Assembly: GCF_001267885.1 (NCBI RefSeq)
Contig: NZ_CP012382.1
Coordinates: 4,327,001-4,391,000, forward strand
Source: Streptomyces ambofaciens ATCC 23877
Lineage (GTDB): Bacteria; Actinomycetota; Actinomycetes; Streptomycetales; Streptomycetaceae
Direction: 5' to 3'
Length of the DNA stretch: 64,000 nucleotides
Under the pieces are notes generated by a model, which saw nothing but the letters and a program-made list of their open reading frames with translations, searched no databases and was not told the DNA's origin. Positions within the stretch are counted from its first letter, which is position 1, and each line of letters starts with the position of its first letter. Shown piece after piece: positions 8,761-16,471 of this stretch. Both the position numbers and the translations under genes were made by a program.

Positions 8761-8776
8761 TCACTCCCCCGGGTGA
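8761..8776. promoter_or_regulatory. inverted repeat in the wblA upstream region
   Basis: TCACTCCCCCGGGTGA has TCAC/GTGA arms and lies in the 460-bp gap between the PBP gene and wblA, about 155 bp before the wblA start. The half sites resemble those of BldD, a known wblA regulator in Streptomyces, but the central spacing is longer than the published consensus, so binding is only a possibility. The rest of the gap holds no gene that I can support. Confidence 0.3.
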
Positions 8777-8931
8777 TCTGCCGCTTACCCATAGTCCGTT
8801 CGGGCCATTCAAGATTGGGCCCGAAGGGGGTGTTGCGCTGTGCCCACCTTCCGTAACGTCCTCAACTGGCGGCGGTGAATATGCCGCTGCCGCCGTGGGG
8901 GAGCCTCGATTCGGGAGAGGACGGCGCCGGT

Positions 8932-9270
8932 ATGGGCTGGGTAACCGACTGGAGTGCGCAGGCCGCCTGCCGCACTACCGATCCGGACGAACTGTTCGTT
9001 CAGGGAGCAGCGCAGAACAGGGCCAAGGCGGTGTGCACCGGATGTCCGGTGCGGACCGAGTGCCTGGCCGACGCGCTCGACAACCGCGTCGAATTCGGCG
9101 TGTGGGGAGGCATGACGGAGCGGGAGCGCCGCGCACTGCTGCGCCGGCGGCCCACCGTGACCTCCTGGCGCCGACTGCTGGAGACGGCGCGGACGGAGTA
9201 CGAGCGAGGGGTCGGCATCGTGCCCCTCGACGACGACGAGGTCTACGAGAACTTCGCGGCCGTGGGCTGA
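8932..9270 (+). CDS. wblA: WhiB-family iron-sulfur regulator WblA
   Basis: A 112-residue WhiB-like protein that binds a [4Fe-4S] cluster through four cysteines: AAC near residue 12 and CTGCPVRTEC further on. The GVWGGMTERERR turn and basic C-terminal RRALLRRRP helix complete the family pattern. Sequence and neighbours (class A PBP upstream, two ArsA-like ATPases downstream) match wblA, a global regulator of sporulation, antibiotic production and oxidative stress response in Streptomyces. I chose the ATG at 8932 because of a GGGAGAGG ribosome site 11 nt upstream and the family length; in-frame starts at 8875 (GTG) and 8881 (ATG) would add 17-19 residues without a clear site. Long upstream region, so complex control is likely. 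Confidence 0.93.
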   Translation: MGWVTDWSAQAACRTTDPDELFVQGAAQNRAKAVCTGCPVRTECLADALDNRVEFGVWGGMTERERRALLRRRPTVTSWRRLLETARTEYERGVGIVPLDDDEVYENFAAVG

Positions 9271-9293
9271 GGCGGCCGGGGTCTTCCCCACGC

Positions 9294-9316
9294 ACGCACG
9301 CCTCGGGTACGTGCGT
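9294..9316. terminator. hairpin between convergent wblA and ATPase genes
   Basis: ACGCACG (9294-9300) pairs with CGTGCGT (9310-9316) around a 9-nt loop in the 76-bp gap where the two genes converge. It lacks a T run. Confidence 0.5.
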
Positions 9317-9346
9317 CCCCGGGGCGCCCAGGGACCCGGGGGCCGG

Positions 9347-10792
9347 TCAGGCGCCGGGCTCGGGCAGCTCGGGTCGGCTCGTCGCGAGACGGTCCCCGAT
9401 GTCCCGCAGCCCCGCGAGGTCGTGCACGTCGCCGGGCAGCGCGGCCACCTCGGTGACCGCCACCTCGGGATGACGCGCGGTGAAGCGGTCGCGCGTGCGC
9501 TGCTCGCGGGCGAGCAGGTGCATCCGATCGGCGTGCAGCCTCAGCAGGCCCGCGGCGAGCTGGTCGACGGACCGCTCCGGCGCGTCGGCAGCCTCGGGAG
9601 GGGCGTCGGCAGAAGGTCGGGGCTCGGGGGTGGACCCGGAGGCGGGGCCGGTCTCAGAGGCGTGCTCGGTCTCGGGTGCGAGGTCGGTCTCCGACGAGGG
9701 GTCGGCCTCGGGGGCGGTCGCGGGTGAGAGGGAGGGCTCGGGAGCGTCTGAACTTCCTTGCACGTCGGGAGAGTTACGAACTCCAGCTTTCCCGCCGTCC
9801 TGATCCACAATGCGACGGTCCTCAAGATTTTCCGCGGCGGCGAGCGCCCGCTCGGCCGACAGCCGGTCGGCGTCGCTGCCGTGGACCCGGTTGAGCACCA
9901 GACCGGCCAGCGGCATGTCCTCGGCCGCCAGCCGCTCCACGAAGTACGCGGCCTCGCGCAGTGCGTCCCGCTCCGGGGCCGCGACGACCAGGAACGCCGT
10001 CCCGGGCGCCTGGAGCAGCTTGTACGTCGCGTCCGCGCGGGTACGGAAGCCGCCGAACATCGAGTCCATCGCGGCCACGAAGGTCTGCACGTCCTTCAGG
10101 AACTGCCCGCCCAGCACCTTTCCCAGGACGCCCGTCATCATCGACATCCCGACGTTCAGGAACTTCATGCCGGCCCGGCCGCCGACCTTCGCCGGGGCCA
10201 GCAGGAGGCGGATCAGCTTGCCGTCCAGGAAGGACCCGAGGCGCTTGGGCGCGTCCAGGAAGTCCAGTGCCGAACGGGACGGCGGAGTGTCGACGACGAT
10301 GAGGTCCCATTCGTCCCTCGCCCGAAGCTGTCCCAGCTTCTCCATCGCCATGTACTCCTGCGTGCCCGCGAAGCCCGCCGAGAGCGACTGGTAGAAGGGG
10401 TTGCCCAGGATCGCCGCCGCCCGGCCGGGATCCGCGTGCGCCTCGACGATCTCGTCGAAGGTGCGCTTCATGTCGAGCATCATGGCGTGCAGCTCGCCGC
10501 CCGCGGAGTCGTCGACGCCCTTGACCCGGCGCGGGGTGTTGTCCAGGGAGTCGATGCCCATGGACTGGGCGAGCCGCCGGGCCGGGTCGATGGTGAGGAC
10601 GACGACCTTGCGGCCCCGTTCGGCGGCACGCAGGCCGAGGGCCGCCGCGGTGGTCGTCTTGCCGACGCCGCCCGAGCCGCAGCACACCACGATGCGGGTC
10701 TTCGGGTCCTCCAGCAACGGGTCGACGTCCAGTACCCGCGCGGGGCTCAGGCGCCGCGCGCCCTCCTGGGGCCGGGCCGGGTCCGGACTCAT
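9347..10792 (-). CDS. ArsA/GET3-like ATPase (second of a pair)
   Basis: A 481-residue P-loop ATPase of the anion-transporting/GET3 class. Deviant Walker A CCGSGGVGKTT lies near residue 37, switch segment TIDPARRLAQSMG near 71 and VVDTPPS near 167. Residues ~345-410 are an acidic, P/E/S/T-rich low-complexity stretch, followed by a helical tail (LLRLHADRMHLLAREQRTRDRF). Its ATG overlaps the stop of the first ATPase (ATGA), so the two are translated together and may heterodimerise. The pair next to wblA is conserved in Streptomyces. Despite the family name there is no arsenic gene nearby; the client is unknown. Confidence 0.88.
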   Translation of the reverse strand: MSPDPARPQEGARRLSPARVLDVDPLLEDPKTRIVVCCGSGGVGKTTTAAALGLRAAERGRKVVVLTIDPARRLAQSMGIDSLDNTPRRVKGVDDSAGGELHAMMLDMKRTFDEIVEAHADPGRAAAILGNPFYQSLSAGFAGTQEYMAMEKLGQLRARDEWDLIVVDTPPSRSALDFLDAPKRLGSFLDGKLIRLLLAPAKVGGRAGMKFLNVGMSMMTGVLGKVLGGQFLKDVQTFVAAMDSMFGGFRTRADATYKLLQAPGTAFLVVAAPERDALREAAYFVERLAAEDMPLAGLVLNRVHGSDADRLSAERALAAAENLEDRRIVDQDGGKAGVRNSPDVQGSSDAPEPSLSPATAPEADPSSETDLAPETEHASETGPASGSTPEPRPSADAPPEAADAPERSVDQLAAGLLRLHADRMHLLAREQRTRDRFTARHPEVAVTEVAALPGDVHDLAGLRDIGDRLATSRPELPEPGA

Positions 10793-11766
10793 GCGATCCC
10801 CTGCTTCCGCAGCTCGGTGGCCAGTTCGTACAGCCCCGCCACATCCATGCCCTCGGAGAGCAGCGGGAGTTCCAGCAGGGGCAGGTCCAGATCGCCCAGG
10901 ACGGCCCGCTGCTCCTGCTCCAGCGCGTACCGCTCGGCGTACTCCTCGGCCTGCCCCAGGAGCGGGTCCACCAGCCGCTCGGCGTGCCCGCCCCGCCGCG
11001 CCCCGCCGAGCCCGGCCCCGGACAGCGACCGCGCGAGCGCCGTACGCGGTGTGCTCCGCACGAGCTCCAGATCGGTCGCGTCCAGCACCGAGGGCCGGAC
11101 CATGTTGACGATGACCCGCCCCACCGGGAGCCGCGCCGACCGCAGCTCGGCGATGCCGTCCGCGGTCTCCTGGACGGGCATCTCCTCCAGCAGCGTCACC
11201 AGGTGCACGGCCGTCTCGCGCGACTTCAGCACCCGCATCACCGCCTGCGCCTGATTGTGTATCGGGCCGACCTTCGCGAGGCCGGCCACCTCGTCGTTGA
11301 CGTTGAGGAAGCGCGTGATGCGGCCGGTCGGCGGGGCGTCCATCACGACGTGGTCGTAGACGAACCGTCCGCTCTTGTCCTTGCGCCGCACCGCCTCGCA
11401 CGCCTTGCCGGTCAGCAGGACGTCCCTGACACCGGGCGCGATCGTGGTCGCGAAGTCGATCGCCCCGAGCTTCTTCAGGGCCCGTCCGGCGCTCCCCAGT
11501 TTGTAGAACATCTGGAGGTAGTCGAGAAGGGCCCGTTCCGCATCGATGGCGAGGGCGTACACCTCCCCGCCCCCGGGAGCGACGGCGATCTTCCGCTCCT
11601 CATAAGGCAGCGCTTCGGTTTCGAAGAGCTGCGCGATGCCCTGGCGACCCTCGACCTCGACGAGAAGCGCGCGCTTCCCCTCGGTGGCCAGGGCCAGCGC
11701 GAGGGCCGCGGCCACCGTGGTCTTGCCGGTTCCGCCCTTGCCGCTGACGACCTGGAGCCTGCTCAC
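10789..11766 (-). CDS. ArsA/GET3-like ATPase (first of a pair)
   Basis: A 325-residue P-loop ATPase beginning SRLQVVSGKGGTGKTT, a canonical deviant Walker A with the signature Lys. VEVEGRQGIAQLF near residue 40 and VVMDAPPTGRITRFL near 140 are the switch regions. It is shorter than its downstream partner and lacks the acidic insert. The GTG start at 11766 is chosen because the P-loop follows within eight residues and because TACGCT sits 7 nt upstream (minus strand, 11774-11779), giving a leaderless start; no ribosome site is seen. Divergent from the DUF4177 gene. Confidence 0.87.
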   Translation of the reverse strand: MSRLQVVSGKGGTGKTTVAAALALALATEGKRALLVEVEGRQGIAQLFETEALPYEERKIAVAPGGGEVYALAIDAERALLDYLQMFYKLGSAGRALKKLGAIDFATTIAPGVRDVLLTGKACEAVRRKDKSGRFVYDHVVMDAPPTGRITRFLNVNDEVAGLAKVGPIHNQAQAVMRVLKSRETAVHLVTLLEEMPVQETADGIAELRSARLPVGRVIVNMVRPSVLDATDLELVRSTPRTALARSLSGAGLGGARRGGHAERLVDPLLGQAEEYAERYALEQEQRAVLGDLDLPLLELPLLSEGMDVAGLYELATELRKQGIA

Positions 11767-11809
11767 GTATTCGAGCGTAACCAGTCCGCGCGCGGAGTAC
11801 GCGGGAGGC

Positions 11810-11818
11810 TGTGGACAA
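11810..11818 (-). promoter_or_regulatory. isolated DnaA box
   Basis: The minus strand reads TTGTCCACA, the Streptomyces DnaA-box consensus, between the divergent ATPase and DUF4177 genes. A single box is not an origin; it could be a regulatory or titration site, or chance. Confidence 0.3.
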
Positions 11819-11859
11819 CGTCGCCGTGGTCGGCCGCCGGAGGCGCGTCGGGCAGCGGC

Positions 11860-11865
11860 TAGAGT
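11860..11865 (+). promoter_or_regulatory. -10 box of the DUF4177-ridA operon (leaderless)
   Basis: TAGAGT with a 7-nt spacer to the ATG at 11873. The ATG lacks a ribosome site, consistent with leaderless translation. Confidence 0.55.
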
Positions 11866-11872
11866 CGGCCAC

Positions 11873-12034
11873 ATGACCAAGTGGGAATACGCAACCGTGC
11901 CGCTGCTCGTCCACGCCACGAAGCAGATCCTGGACACCTGGGGCGAGGACGGCTGGGAGCTCGTCCAGGTCGTGCCCGGGCCGAACAACCCCGAGCAGCT
12001 GGTGGCCTACCTGAAGCGCGAGAAGCAGGCATGA
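11873..12034 (+). CDS. DUF4177 family small protein
   Basis: A 53-residue protein, MTKWEYATVPLLVHATKQIL then TWGEDGWELVQVVPG and VAYLKREKQA. The WEY start and the central GxxGWELV motif define DUF4177, of unknown function. It overlaps ridA by ATGA, so the two are co-translated. The size is normal for the family. Leaderless start is supported by the TAGAGT box 7 nt upstream. Confidence 0.85.
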   Translation: MTKWEYATVPLLVHATKQILDTWGEDGWELVQVVPGPNNPEQLVAYLKREKQA

Positions 12035-12498
12035 GCGCCGTCGAGGCCAGGCTGGCCGAGCTGGGCCTGACGCTGCCGGAGGTCGTACCGCCGCTGGCCG
12101 CCTACCAGCCGGCCGTGGTGTCCGGCCCGTACGTCTACACCTCCGGCCAGCTGCCGATGGTGGAGGGCAAGCTCGCGGTCACCGGCAAGGTGGGCGGCGA
12201 GGTCACGGCGGAGGAGGCCAAGGAACTCGCCCGCGTCTGCGCGCTGAACGCCCTGGCCGCCGTGAAGTCCGTCGCCGGTGACCTCGACCGCGTCGCGCGC
12301 GTGGTGAAGGTGGTCGGTTTCGTGGCGTCCGCGCCCGACTTCACCGGCCAGCCCGGCGTGATCAACGGCGCCAGCGAGCTCCTCGGCGAGGTCCTGGGCG
12401 ACAAGGGCGTCCACGCCCGCAGCGCGGTCGGCGTGGCGGTGCTGCCGCTGGACGCGCCGGTGGAGGTCGAGGTCCAGGTGGAGCTCGTCCAGGCGTAG
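12031..12498 (+). CDS. RidA family enamine/imine deaminase
   Basis: A 155-residue RidA/YjgF-type protein, coupled to the DUF4177 gene by ATGA. SGPYVYTSGQLPM and KVVGFVASAPDF are family segments, and the ARSAVGVAVLPLDAPVEVEV end carries the conserved Arg that binds the substrate carboxylate and the final Glu region. Such proteins form trimers that hydrolyse reactive 2-aminoacrylate made by PLP enzymes. It is a little longer than the ~130-residue canonical RidA, so it belongs to a related subgroup, and activity on 2-aminoacrylate is inference. Confidence 0.88.
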   Translation: MSAVEARLAELGLTLPEVVPPLAAYQPAVVSGPYVYTSGQLPMVEGKLAVTGKVGGEVTAEEAKELARVCALNALAAVKSVAGDLDRVARVVKVVGFVASAPDFTGQPGVINGASELLGEVLGDKGVHARSAVGVAVLPLDAPVEVEVQVELVQA

Positions 12499-12760
12499 CC
12501 CGTACGGCTCGGCACGAGGGCCGTGGGAACGCGCGCGGGCGGTACGTCCGGCCGGGTGACGTGAGGCCTCCTCGGGCCGCGTGCCGCCCCGCTCGACGCG
12601 GGGTCGTTGCCGGGCCGGCAACACAGCTCGCCTCCGCCGCGGCGGCGCCGCAGGATCGCTCCCGGTGCCCCGTACGGAGCGGAGGCCGGCCCCGCAGCGG
12701 GGCGCGGCCCCGGCGCGTGCGTCCCCGGCACCGGTCCGACCGCACGTGCCAGGAGGAGCC

Positions 12761-13774
12761 ATGCCGCAGCCGCCCGCGACCGACCACGACCGCCCCGTCC
12801 ACCGTCTCGTGCCCTCACCGGCCGGCCGGATCCATCTGGTGGAGCAGGGCAGCGGGCCCCTGGTCCTGCTCGTCCACGGCTTCCCCGAGTCCTGGTACTC
12901 CTGGCGCCGCCAACTGCCCGCGCTGGCCTCCGCCGGCTTCCGCGCCGCCGCGATCGACGTGCGCGGCCACGGGCGCTCCTCCCGGCCCGAGGCCGTGGAG
13001 GCGTACCGGATGCTCGACCTCGTGGCGGACAACGTCGCCGTGGTGGAGGCCCTGGGCGAGCGGTCGGCCGTGGTCGTCGGGCACGACTGGGGTGCGACCG
13101 TGGCCGCGCACTCGGCGCTCCTGCGGCCCGACGTGTTCCGCGCGGTCGGCCTGCTGAGCGTGCCGTACACCCCGCCCGGCGGCCCGAGGCCCAGCGAGGT
13201 CTTCGCCGCCATGAGCGCTCCCGCCGGCCCCTTCGCCGGGCAGGAGTTCTACGTCTCCTACTTCCAGGAGCCCGGCCGGGCCGAGGCGGAGATCGAGCCC
13301 GACGTACGCGGCTGGCTCGCCGGCTTCTACGCCGCCCTGTCCGCCGACACCATGCCCCCGCCCGAGGCGCCCGACCCGCACTTCGTCGCCGCCGGCGGCA
13401 GGCTGCGCGACCGGTTCCCGGCCGACGGGCGGCTGCCCTCCTGGCTCACCGAGGAGGAGCTCGACGTCTACGCCGGGGAGTTCGAGCGCACCGGCCTGAC
13501 CGGCGCCCTCAACCGCTACCGCGCCATGGACCGCGACTGGGCCGACCTGGCCGCCCACCGCGGTGCCCCGATCACCCAGCCGTCGCTGTTCCTCGGCGGC
13601 GACCGGGACGCCTCCACCACCTGGCTGTCCGACGCCATCGAGGCGTACCCCGCCACCCTGCCCGGGCTGACGGCCTCGCATCTCCTGGACGGCTGCGGCC
13701 ACTGGCTCCAGCAGGAACGTCCCGAGGAGACGAACCGGCTGCTCACCGACTGGCTGGCCGGCCTCCCGGGCTGA
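12761..13774 (+). CDS. alpha/beta hydrolase, epoxide hydrolase-like
   Basis: A 337-residue enzyme with an AGGAGGAG ribosome site just before the ATG. The oxyanion motif HGFPESW lies near residue 39, the nucleophile Asp in GHDWGA near 108, a cap domain in the middle third, an acid in GGDRD near 285 and the general-base His in CGHW near 314. An Asp rather than Ser nucleophile with HGxP places it with epoxide hydrolases and haloalkane dehalogenases; the natural substrate is unknown. A second protein of the same type lies at 20188-21141. Monocistronic between ridA and the NUDIX gene. Confidence 0.85.
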   Translation: MPQPPATDHDRPVHRLVPSPAGRIHLVEQGSGPLVLLVHGFPESWYSWRRQLPALASAGFRAAAIDVRGHGRSSRPEAVEAYRMLDLVADNVAVVEALGERSAVVVGHDWGATVAAHSALLRPDVFRAVGLLSVPYTPPGGPRPSEVFAAMSAPAGPFAGQEFYVSYFQEPGRAEAEIEPDVRGWLAGFYAALSADTMPPPEAPDPHFVAAGGRLRDRFPADGRLPSWLTEEELDVYAGEFERTGLTGALNRYRAMDRDWADLAAHRGAPITQPSLFLGGDRDASTTWLSDAIEAYPATLPGLTASHLLDGCGHWLQQERPEETNRLLTDWLAGLPG

Positions 13775-13832
13775 CCGCCGCCGCGGGCCACGGCCACCCC
13801 GGGGACCACTCGAACATCCGCCCGTCACCGGA

Positions 13833-13838
13833 TAGCCT
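13833..13838 (+). promoter_or_regulatory. -10 box of the NUDIX-MBL operon (leaderless)
   Basis: TAGCCT with a 6-nt spacer to the ATG at 13845; no ribosome site. Confidence 0.5.
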
Positions 13839-13844
13839 CCGGCC

Positions 13845-14744
13845 ATGGCGAATGGTCAGTGGTACCCCCCGGAGTGGCCGGACCGCATCCGCGCGCTGGC
13901 GGCCGGCACCCTCACGCCGGTGATCCCGAAGCGCGCGGCCACCGTCATGCTCCTGAAGGACACCGGTTCCGGCCCCACCGTCCACATGCTGCGCCGCAGG
14001 ACCTCCATGGCGTTCGCCGGGGGCGCGTACGCCTATCCGGGCGGCGGAGTCGACCCGCGCGACGACGACCGTGCCATCGGCTGGGCGGGCCCCCCGCGCG
14101 CGTGGTGGGCGGACCGGCTCGGCGTCGACGAGGCGTCCGCCCAGGCGATCGTCTGCGCGGCCGTACGGGAGACGTACGAGGAGGCGGGCGTCCTGCTGGC
14201 CGGGCGGACCGGCGACGCGGTCGTCGGCGACACCACGGGCGCGGACTGGGAGGCCGACCGGGCCGCCCTGGTCGCCCGTGAGCTCTCCTTCGCGGAGTTC
14301 CTGGACCGCCGGGGCCTCGTCCTGCGGTCCGACCTGCTGGGCGCCTGGGCGCGCTGGATCACGCCGGAGTTCGAGTCCCGGCGCTACGACACGTGGTTCT
14401 TCGTGGCCGCCCTCCCCGAGGGGCAGCGCACCCGCAACGCCTCCACGGAGGCCGACCGCACGGTGTGGATCACCCCGGCCGAGGCGACCGCCGGATACGA
14501 CAAGGGCGAGCTGCTGATGATGCCGCCGACCGTCGCGACCCTGCGCGCGCTGTCGCAGTGCGGTACGGCGGCCGAGGCGCTCGCGTCGGCTCCGGGCCGC
14601 GACATGACGCCGGTGCTGGCCGAGGCACGGCTGGCCGGCGACGAGATCGTGCTCTCCTGGCCGGGGCACGACGAGTTCACCAAGCACGTCGCTCCCACGG
14701 CGCCGGCCACACCTACCGACCCGACCGGGGGAGCCCCCGCATGA
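13845..14744 (+). CDS. NUDIX hydrolase
   Basis: A 299-residue NUDIX protein. The Nudix box is split: AYPGGGVDPRDDD near residue 70 and AAVRETYEEAGVLL near 106, with ~28 residues between, an architecture close to the NUDT8/NUDT19 class that hydrolyses CoA derivatives. It starts with MANGQWYPPEWPDRIRALAA and ends in a P/T-rich tail. The ATG is predicted leaderless. It overlaps the downstream metallo-beta-lactamase-fold gene by ATGA, a neighbour pair conserved in Streptomyces. Confidence 0.85.
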   Translation: MANGQWYPPEWPDRIRALAAGTLTPVIPKRAATVMLLKDTGSGPTVHMLRRRTSMAFAGGAYAYPGGGVDPRDDDRAIGWAGPPRAWWADRLGVDEASAQAIVCAAVRETYEEAGVLLAGRTGDAVVGDTTGADWEADRAALVARELSFAEFLDRRGLVLRSDLLGAWARWITPEFESRRYDTWFFVAALPEGQRTRNASTEADRTVWITPAEATAGYDKGELLMMPPTVATLRALSQCGTAAEALASAPGRDMTPVLAEARLAGDEIVLSWPGHDEFTKHVAPTAPATPTDPTGGAPA

Positions 14745-15583
14745 CGGACGCAGCAGCACTGCCCGGCCAGCCCAGGGGCGGTGTCCTCTCGGGGCCCGCC
14801 ACCGCGCGCGCGGTGAACGTCCTGGCGCCCAACGCCTCCGCGATGACCCTGGACGGGACGAACACCTGGATCCTCGCCGAGCCCGACTCCGACCTGGCCG
14901 TCGTGGTCGACCCGGGCCCACTGGACGACACCCATCTCCGGCACGTCGCCGACACGGCCGAGCGGGCGGGCAAGCGCGTCGCCCTCACCCTGCTGACGCA
15001 CGGTCACCCGGACCACGCGGAGGGCGCCGCGCGCTTCGCCGAGCTGACGCGGACGAACGTAAGGGCCCTGGACCCGGCGCTGCGGCTCGGCGACGAGGGG
15101 CTGGCCGCCGGTGACGTGATCGGGGTCGGCGGCCTGGAGCTGAGGGTCGTACCGACCCCGGGGCACACGGCCGACTCCCTGTGCTTCCATCTCCCGGCCG
15201 ACCGGGCGGTCCTGACGGGCGACACGGTCCTGGGCCGCGGTACGACGGTGGTGGCCCATCCCGACGGGCGGCTCGGCGACTACCTGGACTCCCTGCGCAG
15301 GCTCAGGTCGCTCACGGCCGACGACGGGGTGCACACGGTGCTCCCGGGCCACGGCCCGGTCCTGGACGACGCCCAGGGCGCCGTCGAGTACTACCTCGCG
15401 CACCGTGCCCACCGCCTCGCCCAGGTCGAGACGGCCGTGGAGGACGGCTACCGGACGCCGGGCGAGGTCGTCGCCCGCGTGTACGCGGACGTCGACCGCT
15501 CACTGTGGCCGGCGGCGGAGCTGTCGGTGCGGGCGCAGCTGGAGTACCTGGGTGAGCACGGGCTCATCCAGCTGCCCGACTGA
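14741..15583 (+). CDS. metallo-beta-lactamase-fold hydrolase (LACTB2-like)
   Basis: A 280-residue enzyme with the metal motif LLTHGHPDHAEG (HxHxDH) near residue 88, PTPGHTADS near 143, LTGDTVLG near 161 and LPGHGPVL near 205. A winged-helix-like C-terminal domain (TPGEVVARVYADVD and AQLEYLGEHGLI) matches LACTB2/RNase Z-type proteins, some of which are endoribonucleases. Translation is coupled to the NUDIX gene. It converges on crp with only 6 bp between stop codons, so transcripts must overlap. Confidence 0.85.
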   Translation: MTDAAALPGQPRGGVLSGPATARAVNVLAPNASAMTLDGTNTWILAEPDSDLAVVVDPGPLDDTHLRHVADTAERAGKRVALTLLTHGHPDHAEGAARFAELTRTNVRALDPALRLGDEGLAAGDVIGVGGLELRVVPTPGHTADSLCFHLPADRAVLTGDTVLGRGTTVVAHPDGRLGDYLDSLRRLRSLTADDGVHTVLPGHGPVLDDAQGAVEYYLAHRAHRLAQVETAVEDGYRTPGEVVARVYADVDRSLWPAAELSVRAQLEYLGEHGLIQLPD

Positions 15584-15589
15584 CGTCCG

Positions 15590-16264
15590 TCAGCGGGAGC
15601 GCTTGGCGAGCCGCTCCACGTCCAGCAGGATCACCGCGCGGGCCTCCAGCCGGAGCCAGCCGCGCTGGGCGAAGTCCGCCAGTGCCTTGTTGACCGTCTC
15701 GCGGGACGCGCCGACCAGCTGGGCCAGCTCCTCCTGCGTCAGGTCGTGCACGACGTGGATGCCCTCCTCGGACTGCACGCCGAAGCGGCGGGACAGGTCC
15801 AGCAGGGCGCGGGCGACACGGCCGGGCACGTCCGAGAAGACGAGGTCGGACATGGCGTCGTTGGTCTTGCGCAGGCGGCGCGCCACGGCACGCAGCAGGG
15901 CGGTGGCGACCTCGGGGCGGACGTTCAGCCAGGGCTGGAGGTCGCCGTGGCCGAGGGCGAGCAGCTTGACCTCGGTCAGCGCGGTGCCGGTCGCCGTGCG
16001 CGGGCCCGGGTCGAAGAGCGACAGCTCACCGATCAGCTCGCTGGGGCCGACGACCGCCAGCATGTTCTCGCGCCCGTCGGGGGAGGTGCGGTGGAGCTTG
16101 ACCTTGCCCTCCGTGACCACGTAGAGGCGGTCTCCGGGGTCCCCCTCGTGGAACAGTGTGTCGCCGCGGGCGAGGGTCACCTCACTCATGGAGGCGCGGA
16201 GCTCCGCGGATTGCTCGTCGTCGAGCGCCGCGAAGAGCGGGTTGCGCCGCAGAACGTCGTCCAC
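15590..16264 (-). CDS. crp: cAMP receptor protein Crp
   Basis: A 224-residue CRP/FNR-family regulator with the GTG start at 16264 preceded by AAGGAGAG. The cyclic-nucleotide-binding domain shows GDPGDRLYVVTEGKVKL near residue 41 and IGELSLFDPGPRTAT near 77, with RTAT supplying the cAMP phosphate contact. The long helix is followed by the HTH LTQEELAQLVGASRETVNKAL near 175. Length and sequence match Crp of Streptomyces coelicolor, which controls germination and secondary metabolism. A Crp-type site lies 91 bp upstream, suggesting autoregulation. The endonuclease III gene is divergent, as in other actinomycetes. Confidence 0.95.
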   Translation of the reverse strand: MDDVLRRNPLFAALDDEQSAELRASMSEVTLARGDTLFHEGDPGDRLYVVTEGKVKLHRTSPDGRENMLAVVGPSELIGELSLFDPGPRTATGTALTEVKLLALGHGDLQPWLNVRPEVATALLRAVARRLRKTNDAMSDLVFSDVPGRVARALLDLSRRFGVQSEEGIHVVHDLTQEELAQLVGASRETVNKALADFAQRGWLRLEARAVILLDVERLAKRSR

Positions 16265-16354
16265 GAGTTCTCTCCTTGTCGACCGGCTCAGAGGATCTTG
16301 TTCCCCCGGTGTACCAGGGGTCCGTGGTGCCCATTTTGCCGGACAGTCCAAACA

Positions 16355-16368
16355 GTGTGATCTGTCAC
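16355..16368. promoter_or_regulatory. Crp-binding site between crp and nth
   Basis: GTGTGATCTGTCAC fits the reported Streptomyces Crp motif GTG-N6-GNCAC exactly, and it also has TGTGA/TCACA arms. It lies 91 bp before the crp start and 104 bp before the nth start, so it could act on both divergent genes. Confidence 0.65.
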
Positions 16369-16459
16369 AAGGATGCCGCACTGGTGTCCTGGGGTACGCG
16401 GCAGGGGTCCAATTGGGCGCCGATCTTCGGGGTCCGGGGCGGATGCCGGTGCCGGGCCG

Positions 16460-16465
16460 TAGGCT
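16460..16465 (+). promoter_or_regulatory. -10 box of nth (leaderless)
   Basis: TAGGCT with a 6-nt spacer to the GTG at 16472. This fixes the start upstream of the lysine-rich tail and so supports the long form of Nth. Confidence 0.55.
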
Positions 16466-16471
16466 GGCCGG

